DNA from: JBBRCE01 sp038205115
GTDB lineage: Bacteria > Planctomycetota > Planctomycetia > Pirellulales > JBBRCE01
Assembly: GCA_038205115.1 (NCBI GenBank)
Contig: JBBRCE010000088.1
Coordinates: 1-13,085 of the forward strand
Reading direction: 5' to 3'
DNA length: 13,085 bases
Part shown: in pieces, positions 7,631 to 13,085 of the stretch
Layout: every line of letters begins with the position of its first letter
Position numbering within the stretch: position 1 is the first letter of the stretch
Program-made: the position numbers and the translations under genes
The notes under the pieces: generated by a model
Database searches by the model: none
What the model was told of the DNA's origin: nothing
The model's input: the letters and a program-made list of their open reading frames with translations, nothing else

Positions 7631-8452
7631 TTAGTTCTCTAAATCCGCGGCCTGATGGGCCAAGGCCACAGCGTCCGGCGACAATTCGCGGTAATGATAA
7701 CTGAATGCGTTGGCAAATCCCAACCGTCGATAAAGCGACTGGGCTGGTGCGTTGCCCTGCAAAACCTGCAGATACACAAATTTGGCGCCCTGCTTGCGCC
7801 CCCAGGCGGCCAGAGTTCGCAGTGCGGAGGTGGCCGCGCCACGCCGACGAAATTCCGGGCAGGTGGCGACACTGAATACGCCCAACCATGCGCCTTGCAA
7901 CACGGCAAATCCCGTCGCCACCGGTGTCTGGTCAATCAGGGCTACCGCACACGCCTTGGGCATTGTCAGGCGTTTCAAAATATTCTGCCGAGGTTCGCGA
8001 TCTTGCGGCGGAATGAGTTCCGCGCGACAGTACGTTTCAAACCACAGATCGTTGAAACCTTCATACAACGTAACGCGGTGAGCCGGATCAATTTGCGCAC
8101 GCAACGGAGCGCTGGCGAGCGCGGCCCATTGAGTCATGGTATGCGCGATGGCAAGATACCCGCGAGCAGCCAATGTCGGCGCTAATTCGGGCGGCTGGTC
8201 GGCAGGCCCGATATGAAAGCAGGGCGGCAAACCTTGCGACAAATAGAATCGCTCGACGGCGGCCAATTTCTCATCGAGCGCCCGTTGGCCATCACTTCGC
8301 AAGGCCGAAACGGAGTTGCCGCGCCGTGTGACGCCGCGATTACAGCGCAGCCGCCAACCATCCAGTAATTCCACGCGTTCTGGCGGCCAGGCAGCAACCG
8401 CCAACGCTTCGATCGTCGCCAGGCTGTCTGGCGGCACAGCGATTTCATACAT
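7631..8452 (-). CDS. GNAT family N-acetyltransferase
   Basis: 273 residues. GNAT enzymes move an acetyl group from acetyl-CoA to an amine. The C-terminal half carries the acetyl-CoA binding motif A, strand GVFSVATCPEFRRRGAAT (191-208, with R202-R204, G205), followed by the helix, and then QGNAPAQSLYRRLGF (232-246), the standard motif B with the Asn and Tyr. The N-terminal half (from about 25, AWPPERVELLDGWRLR, then RGVTRRGNSV at 39-48) is a pattern I associate with a two-domain GNAT subgroup in which the first half is a degenerate acetyltransferase fold. The substrate cannot be told. It is probably cytoplasmic, with no signal peptide. The ATG is at 8450-8452, with AGGAAGAG about 11 bp upstream. 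It lies between the large kinase (180 bp) and fdxA (234 bp), with no obvious functional link to either. Confidence 0.92.
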   Translation of the reverse strand: MYEIAVPPDSLATIEALAVAAWPPERVELLDGWRLRCNRGVTRRGNSVSALRSDGQRALDEKLAAVERFYLSQGLPPCFHIGPADQPPELAPTLAARGYLAIAHTMTQWAALASAPLRAQIDPAHRVTLYEGFNDLWFETYCRAELIPPQDREPRQNILKRLTMPKACAVALIDQTPVATGFAVLQGAWLGVFSVATCPEFRRRGAATSALRTLAAWGRKQGAKFVYLQVLQGNAPAQSLYRRLGFANAFSYHYRELSPDAVALAHQAADLEN

Positions 8453-8632
8453 TCAACAGATTGCTCTTCCTGGGCAGTTCCTAAGCTTCGCTGCAAACGG
8501 CCAAGCAAGAATATCGTCGTTCGAGTGAGCAACCGATGCAAGCGCAAATCGGCAATCTGCCAGAGTTCGAATCTCGCGCCAAACGAAATACAGACGGAAT
8601 CTTGATCGCATGCCAACTGCGACTCGCAGCCG

Positions 8633-11600
8633 CTACTTCGCCGCCGCACTGGAGGACACCGGCCCGGTGTTGAGAAGTTCCACTTCGTAATTATCGATTT
8701 TGGCGAACACGCGAAAATAGAGTTTGGCGTTTTTGTTGACGGCACCGTAGATGGCATTTATGCCCTCCATCTCCTTACGCGCGGCCTCCATGGCCTTTTT
8801 CTTAGCCGTAAGTTCTTTGGCCAACTCCGTATTCTTTTTGTCGTTGGCGGACGTAATCGACGGCACAATTTTGGTGAGTTGCGTGTCGAGATTCTCGGAT
8901 TCCAGGCTGATATCGTTCAGATGCAACGCCCGCACAACGGCAAAATCCTTGAGGCTCAACAGTTTGAACTGTGGATACACGTCCAAAACCAAATGTTGGG
9001 CGCCTTTCGAAAAATTTATTCGCATTGAGACGTCGCGGCCCATCTTTTCGCCCAACATCACGGCAAACGGCTCTTTGTCCTTATCCTTGTCCTTGATCAC
9101 GGGAGTGGGCAACGGCGACTGCGGCTTGCTGGGCATGTCGACTTTGACCGTGGGCGCGTTGACCTCCAATTTTTGAATTTCAAAGAAAATCCCATCGGGA
9201 TGTGGTAACGAAGCAACTTCTAATGGCTTTTGCAGTTTGAAATCGCCTTTGGCTGGATATTTGCCGTCCAGTTCAAGCACCCAAGGCTCGATGACCTTGG
9301 GCGCGCGCAAGCAGAGCAGATGCTCGTGGGCGCCGGATTTTAATTGCACCGCGGCGTTGCGAATTTGCTCTGCCAGCGCCGTGACCTTGGCAGCATCCGG
9401 TTGCCAGCCGACACTCAAAGTGCCGTCTTTGCTGGCGGTGATCGCCGCTAGGTTGAGCTCGGGCGAATCGGCATTGCTGGATTTTGCGGTGATGATCCAA
9501 GCCGGCACGCCGGGCTCCGCATCTTTGCGAACCATGCTATATTGCGATAACGGCCGCCCTTTGGCTCCGGCCGGGGGCACGAATTTACATTCCAACTCGG
9601 CCAGACTGGCCGCATCGACCTGCCCTATGGTTGTTGGTGGCTCGGTGTTTTCGCCGGCTTTCGGAACGGCGGCAAGATCGACCGACTTGGCGATTTTTTC
9701 GAGCGGATTTGCCGGGGTGGCTGGCGCAGGCGGCTCTGGCGGTTTCGCCGGGGCGGACTTGTTTGGAGCGGGCTTTGCCGGATTTTGCCTTGGCGCGTTT
9801 GGCTTTGCTGCGTTTGGCTTCGGAGCGGGATCCGGAGCAGACGGCGTCTCTGCCGATTTATCGTCTGCCATGCCGGCATCAATGATCGGATTACCGGTTT
9901 TCACTGGTCCCGGCGCAGGCTTGATGTCAACTGAAGCAACTTGCTTTTGCGTCGCGTCTTTTGGGTCGTTGGATTTCTGAACTGGCGTGACGACAGTCGC
10001 CGGCGCCGTCGCGGCATTTTTAGAATCGCCCGTGCTGGGCGATACGTTTAACACCTTGGAAACTGGTGCAACGGCCGGGGGTTTCACTTCCGGACCGCCC
10101 TCCAACTTTTGATCGGCTCGAAAAGGCTTTTCGGCAGCTTTCTGCTCGTCAGCTTTGGCCTGTTTTTCTTTGTCTTTTTGCAATGCCACTGCGAGTTCGC
10201 TCTTTTTGGCGGCGTCGCCGTCACGCGTGAGCAACACAGCCGCGACAATTCCGGCCGCAACCAGTCCGATCCCGCCGACGGCGAGCGACGCCCAGAGTCG
10301 AATCCGCGGCTTGGCTGCGCCCGCCCGCTTAAGCTTTTCGGCCTTGCCAGCATTGCCCTTGGCAACCGCCTTCTTGCCGGCTGTCTTTTTCGCACCACTG
10401 ACCGTTTTCATACCGCCGGTCTTATTGGCCGATGCGACGGTGTCTTTACTGCCCGTCGAATTAGGAGATTTTTTTGAATCTGCTTTCACGGGCAACGGAT
10501 CGTCATTGAGGTCGTCGATAAAATCCAACGCCCCGCTACTTTGTCGGACATCAATGGCACCGGACGACCCATGACGCGCGGCCGCGAGTGAATGGCCGCC
10601 CGATTGATCGACGCCAATCTCGCCCGAGGCACCGCCCTTTGATGAGCGGCGCGGCAGCGGAATGCCGCGCGCATCCTTGCCGTTTGCTGAAGCTGGTCCC
10701 TGCGCGCCGGCGATACTGCGATTTCCGTTGGGAGCGGCCGCTGGCAGCGGACCAGACTGATCGAGCCACTTATTGAGCGCGGCGACAACGTCCGCCGCCT
10801 TTTGGTAACGTTCACTCGGACTCTTGGCCATCATCCGGCGGCAAATATCGATCAGCATGCCGGGCGTCTCCGGACGCTCTTGATCGATGGCTTTCGGCTC
10901 CTGCATCTGATGCTTCGTCAGCTTTTGGGCGAGCGAACCGTCAGGAAACGGCGCGTGCCCAGTCAGGCTGAAGTACAGCGTGCAGCCGAGCGAGTAAATG
11001 TCGGCGCGGCAGTCAAAATCCTTGCTGCCCGTGGCTTGTTCGGGCGAGAGGTAATCGACAGTGCCCTCGACCGGTTGCCCCGCCTGATCGGCGTGGTTGC
11101 TGAGTTGGGCTAAACCCAAATCCAGGATTTTCACCACGCCCTGTTTGTCGATCAGCAAATTCGCTGGTTTAATATCGCGGTGGATCATGCCCTTGTCGTG
11201 GGCGTGCATCAATCCGGCGGCAGCCTGGCGGATATAGTCCGCCGCAACTCGGACGGGCAGTTTTTTATCCGCATTGATGGCCCGCTCCAAATCGCGTCCT
11301 TCGACATACTCCATGACGATGTAATAGAGATCGCCTTCGGTCTCAAGGTCATAAGCGCGGATAATGTTGGGATGATCCAATGACGCGATCGCCCGCGCTT
11401 CGGCCACCAAGCGTTTCATGGCTTCGGGATCTTTTGCCAATTCTCGATTGAGTGTTTTCAGCGCCACGCGACGTTTCATTTGACGGTGTTCGGCCAGAAA
11501 AACGTGGCCCATTCCGCCCGCGCCCAGACGGTCCAGCAATTCGTACTTGCCCAGCAATAGCTGCGCGCGGCCGCGAAGCAGTTGCTCTGCCTGCCAGCGT

Positions 11601-11755
11601 GTCAGCAGATTCTGCTTGATGATCGCTTTGGCAGCCGCGACCGAATCGCCCTTGGCAGCCTCAATGATCTTGCGTGCTTGCTGCAGTTCGTCCGCAGTCA
11701 GCAGATCGCTTTTTTCCAGTAAAAGCGAGAAAGAATTCGATGCGACAACAGCCAT
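8633..11755 (-). CDS. large Hanks-type serine/threonine kinase with membrane helix and unknown exported domain
   Basis: 1040 residues from the ATG at 11753-11755. The frame is open 69 codons further up, but that part looks random, while residues 8-70 (FSLLLEKSDLLTADEL ... LLTRWQAEQLLRG) are the N-terminal helical segment common in planctomycete kinases. Kinase domain about 71-330: LGAGGMGHV (78-86), K100, HRDIKPAN (192-199), DLG (212-214, in place of DFG, common in this group), GTVDYLSPEQ (231-240). A linker carries a loosely repeated SGxIxVxQSxG motif (377-387, 398-408). The membrane helix is at about 487-510. Then come a Pro/Ala/Lys-rich stretch (550-685), an unrecognised globular region (710-960) and a coiled coil with alternating Lys and Glu (972-998). 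Residues after the helix should be outside the cytoplasm. No strong ribosome binding site. The target is unknown. It is divergent from the DksA-like gene. Confidence 0.94.
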   Translation of the reverse strand: MAVVASNSFSLLLEKSDLLTADELQQARKIIEAAKGDSVAAAKAIIKQNLLTRWQAEQLLRGRAQLLLGKYELLDRLGAGGMGHVFLAEHRQMKRRVALKTLNRELAKDPEAMKRLVAEARAIASLDHPNIIRAYDLETEGDLYYIVMEYVEGRDLERAINADKKLPVRVAADYIRQAAAGLMHAHDKGMIHRDIKPANLLIDKQGVVKILDLGLAQLSNHADQAGQPVEGTVDYLSPEQATGSKDFDCRADIYSLGCTLYFSLTGHAPFPDGSLAQKLTKHQMQEPKAIDQERPETPGMLIDICRRMMAKSPSERYQKAADVVAALNKWLDQSGPLPAAAPNGNRSIAGAQGPASANGKDARGIPLPRRSSKGGASGEIGVDQSGGHSLAAARHGSSGAIDVRQSSGALDFIDDLNDDPLPVKADSKKSPNSTGSKDTVASANKTGGMKTVSGAKKTAGKKAVAKGNAGKAEKLKRAGAAKPRIRLWASLAVGGIGLVAAGIVAAVLLTRDGDAAKKSELAVALQKDKEKQAKADEQKAAEKPFRADQKLEGGPEVKPPAVAPVSKVLNVSPSTGDSKNAATAPATVVTPVQKSNDPKDATQKQVASVDIKPAPGPVKTGNPIIDAGMADDKSAETPSAPDPAPKPNAAKPNAPRQNPAKPAPNKSAPAKPPEPPAPATPANPLEKIAKSVDLAAVPKAGENTEPPTTIGQVDAASLAELECKFVPPAGAKGRPLSQYSMVRKDAEPGVPAWIITAKSSNADSPELNLAAITASKDGTLSVGWQPDAAKVTALAEQIRNAAVQLKSGAHEHLLCLRAPKVIEPWVLELDGKYPAKGDFKLQKPLEVASLPHPDGIFFEIQKLEVNAPTVKVDMPSKPQSPLPTPVIKDKDKDKEPFAVMLGEKMGRDVSMRINFSKGAQHLVLDVYPQFKLLSLKDFAVVRALHLNDISLESENLDTQLTKIVPSITSANDKKNTELAKELTAKKKAMEAARKEMEGINAIYGAVNKNAKLYFRVFAKIDNYEVELLNTGPVSSSAAAK
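9701..10108 (-). repeat. low-complexity Pro/Ala/Lys linker coding region
   Basis: This stretch encodes kinase residues ~550-685, a run of PAKP, NAAKPNAP and PAPATP segments. The opposite strand shows matching degenerate TTTGCCGG and TTTGGCTT repeats around 9740-9830. It acts as a flexible spacer between the membrane helix and the globular tail. A further short repeat, the KDKDKDKE tract, lies at 9071-9094. Confidence 0.7.
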
Positions 11756-12198
11756 CGGACAGTGCCAATCCAGAAAGGAATTCGCCGGCGCAAACTGCAA
11801 CCTTCTTATTTTGTGCTGTCGCCCTGCGTTTGGCAATCGACCAGACCAGAAAGATTCGGAAAGCAGGCCCGCCATAGTACGGCAAATCTCGCGATTCGCC
11901 ACGCGCAGAGTCCGCGGCGTTGCGGTTGCGGCCGCCGTCGACTTGACCAGGCCAGCAAACATTCGGCAGAAAAGTCTGGATATCTGCGCCGAATCTGCCG
12001 ATTATTCGTTGGCAGCCAATGAGGTAAGTTGGTGAGGGCAAGCGGAACTCTGAGCCTTCACGGTCTCAGACGAAACAGCCAATTGCCTCAGCACACTGGA
12101 GACTTGCGAAACTGTCCGAACCGGCATCGGCAGGATTGTCAAGCTGCAAAACTCACGGAATTATGACCAGAAACCCGCGAGATTGATTGACGCAAGTC

Positions 12199-12227
12199 AT
12201 TATATGAATGTTGTTTACGAGCGAAAT
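12199..12227 (-). promoter_or_regulatory. possible leftward promoter for the large kinase
   Basis: On the minus strand there is a perfect -10 box, TATAAT (12204 to 12199). At a 16-base spacing upstream sits TTTCGC (12226 to 12221), a poor -35 match. If real, the kinase leader would be about 430 nt long. The evidence is the -10 alone, so confidence is low. Confidence 0.3.
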
Positions 12228-12258
12228 TCCGCCGGCGACTGCCGAAACCCGCAGTTTG

Positions 12259-12269
12259 GTAAATTTTAC
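12259..12269. promoter_or_regulatory. AT-rich dyad, operator-like
   Basis: GTAAATTTTAC reads the same on both strands around a central T (5-bp arms). It is extended by imperfect TTGGT (12256-12260) and ACCAA (12271-12275). It lies about 237 bp ahead of the DksA-like gene in an otherwise GC-rich gap. It could be a protein binding site; no regulator can be named. Confidence 0.3.
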
Positions 12270-12370
12270 AACCAACGGTATCCGACCTGCGTAGTATAGT
12301 TGCGTTGCGGGCCATAGGTTTTGCAATGCATGTGGGCAGCGCAGCGACGAAGCTTAGTCAACGCGGCAGT

Positions 12371-12387
12371 GCGGCAATACTTGCCGC
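12371..12387 (+). other. 7-bp hairpin in leader of DksA-like gene
   Basis: GCGGCAA (12371-12377) and TTGCCGC (12381-12387) form a perfect stem around a three-base TAC loop. No T-run follows, so it is not an intrinsic terminator. It lies 118 bp before the DksA-like start and would be part of its mRNA leader if transcription starts upstream. Confidence 0.4.
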
Positions 12388-12441
12388 TGGCAGATGGGTT
12401 CTGAAATTCGGGATTACGAACTTTTTAGGGTCCGACCAAGG

Positions 12442-12505
12442 CGTGGTAAATGAAGGGGGGCACCCTTCGAAAACTGCCTGATGCTCGACCACGAAGGGGA
12501 TAAAC
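12442..12505 (+). promoter_or_regulatory. mRNA leader with alternative pairings around the ribosome binding site
   Basis: The ribosome binding site AAGGGG (12494-12499) is 6 bp before the ATG at 12506. Segment B, CCCTTCG (12463-12469), can pair in two exclusive ways. It can form a hairpin with GAAGGG (12452-12457), or it can pair with CGAAGGG (12492-12498), which covers the ribosome binding site. In the first state CGTGGT (12442-12447) can also pair with ACCACG (12488-12493), enclosing the hairpin and leaving the site free. This is the layout of a translational switch, read from base pairing only. No energy was computed, and the transcript start is unknown. Confidence 0.4.
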
Positions 12506-12949
12506 ATGGCACGCAAAGACGCACTCATCAATATTAGCCAAATTCTCATCAAGCGCCGGGATGCCCTACGTCAAGCGTTGGCTGGCGACTTGAGCCTGCT
12601 CAAAGAATTGCGAGCCCAAACGGCAGGCGACGTTGTCGATGCCGCGCTGGATTCGGCGCAGGACGAGATCAGCTCGCAATTGGCCGAAGTGGAAAGCCGT
12701 GAGCTTTCGAGAATCGAAAATGCCTTGGATCGCATGCGGGCTGGCCATTATGGCGTGTGCGAAGGTTGCAACTGCAAAATTCCGATGGCCCGCCTCAGCG
12801 CCCTGCCGTATGCCACGAGCTGCATCGAGTGCCAACGCGAATTCGAGCGCGATGGCGGACGCGGCCAAGCCGATAACGATTGGGGCCGCGTGATGGACGG
12901 CGGCAGCGACGCCGAATTCACGATCAATGATATCGAGATCGACGTCTAG
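12506..12949 (+). CDS. DksA/TraR-type C4 zinc-finger protein
   Basis: 147 residues. The family binds RNA polymerase through its secondary channel and changes initiation, often with ppGpp. The zinc finger is CEGC (C85, C88) with IECQ (C106, C109), and KIPMARLSALPYATSCIECQ matches the DksA/TraR signature closely. Before it lies a long helical hairpin (about 5-75). GDVVDAALDSAQ (41-52) sits where DksA has its acidic tip DxxDxA, with D42 and D45 in equivalent places, so polymerase contact is plausible. An acidic tail (about 114-147) follows the finger and is not typical of E. coli DksA. The start has a clear AAGGGG 6 bp upstream. The gene is alone on its strand, after a 750 bp gap. It could equally be a general DksA-like regulator of unknown targets; true DksA function is not proven. 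Confidence 0.9.
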   Translation: MARKDALINISQILIKRRDALRQALAGDLSLLKELRAQTAGDVVDAALDSAQDEISSQLAEVESRELSRIENALDRMRAGHYGVCEGCNCKIPMARLSALPYATSCIECQREFERDGGRGQADNDWGRVMDGGSDAEFTINDIEIDV

Positions 12950-13085
12950 CAGCCCGTCGAAGTAAGCCTATTTAGGCGGCAACGTGGCAGGCGTTGATGG
13001 CGGACGCGAGCGAGTTTTTTGATGTGGGTCGAATTGTGTGGAGCTGAAACGCGGCGCGATGGAGGCGAATGGCAAGTTGGGCGAG
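12950..13085. other. region after the DksA-like gene, no gene seen
   Basis: A short GCCTA/TAGGC dyad (12966-12977, loop of two bases) follows the stop by 16 bp. A weak GCGT/ACGC pair (12991-13007) precedes a run of six T at 13015-13020, which might end the transcript but is poor as a terminator. Frames open at the right edge (for example from the ATG at 13022) are too short to judge. Confidence 0.3.

Larger units (their letters stand above)
11756..12505. other. 750 bp divergent intergenic region
   Basis: This is the gap between the large kinase (leftward) and the DksA-like gene (rightward). I see no protein gene in it: the open frames present overlap the kinase start or lack sensible residues. 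I see no tRNA. It holds a minus-strand TATAAT box (12199-12204), an AT-rich dyad GTAAATTTTAC (12259-12269), a GCGGCAA/TTGCCGC hairpin (12371-12387), and the folded leader before 12506. The 5' part (11756-12041) is the open frame upstream of the kinase and is more likely leader than coding. Confidence 0.6.

Noticed and set aside
9237..9980. 247-codon open frame on the + strand
   Set aside because: It is antisense to the Pro/Ala/Lys linker of the large kinase. The glycine- and phenylalanine-rich composition mirrors the repetitive codons, and there is no convincing start site.
11756..11962. 69-codon N-terminal extension of the large kinase
   Set aside because: The frame is open, but the residues show no family pattern, while the segment starting at the ATG at 11753-11755 begins the conserved helical N-terminus of planctomycete kinases.
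12955..13020. Intrinsic terminator after the DksA-like gene
   Set aside because: The dyads here have stems of only 4-5 bp, and the T-run at 13015-13020 is seven bases from the nearest weak stem. Recorded as a described region only.
13022..13085. Start of a gene running off the right edge
   Set aside because: Only about 21 codons are visible, with no ribosome binding site and no recognisable residues, so coding cannot be argued.
1..13085. CRISPR array, tRNA, rRNA or insertion sequence
   Set aside because: I saw no regularly spaced repeats, no cloverleaf with a TTCRA arm, and no transposase motif or paired terminal inverted repeats in any gap.

Overview
This 13 kb window looks like ordinary chromosome of a planctomycete, probably of the Pirellulales type. 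The evidence is two large Hanks-type Ser/Thr kinases with a central membrane helix and unknown C-terminal regions, a TIGR03790-type exported protein, a bacterial alpha-2-macroglobulin, moderate GC, many start codons without a strong Shine-Dalgarno, and loosely packed genes. No transposase, CRISPR array, rRNA, tRNA or phage gene is visible.

Layout. The left edge holds the 3' part of an alpha-2-macroglobulin-like gene on the + strand (1-1287). It converges with a kinase on the - strand (1308-2843). A lone 118-codon hypothetical gene follows on the + strand (3126-3482). Then comes a long leftward block, in transcription order: a 1040-residue kinase (11755-8633), a GNAT acetyltransferase (8452-7631), a seven-iron ferredoxin fdxA (7396-7118), UDP-glucose 4-epimerase galE (7060-6080), the TIGR03790 protein (5982-4201) and tRNA adenosine deaminase tadA (4120-3635). 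Gaps of 57 to 234 bp between these suggest short transcription units rather than one tight operon. At the right edge a DksA/TraR-type zinc-finger gene (12506-12949) reads away from the big kinase across a 750 bp divergent gap.

Function. The genes do not form one obvious pathway. tadA, galE and fdxA are housekeeping genes (anticodon inosine formation, galactose/UDP-sugar supply, electron transfer). The kinases and the DksA-like protein are signalling or regulatory. The A2M and TIGR03790 proteins are exported or envelope proteins.

Nothing in the window amounts to a clear new multi-gene system. The points most worth a second look are: (1) the leader of the DksA-like gene, where one segment can pair either with a local hairpin partner or with the ribosome binding site; (2) the small hypothetical gene, whose predicted order of elements resembles a PD-(D/E)XK nuclease-like fold without the lysine; (3) a perfect 14-bp palindrome directly upstream of fdxA; and (4) the unassigned exported or C-terminal regions of the TIGR03790 protein and the larger kinase.
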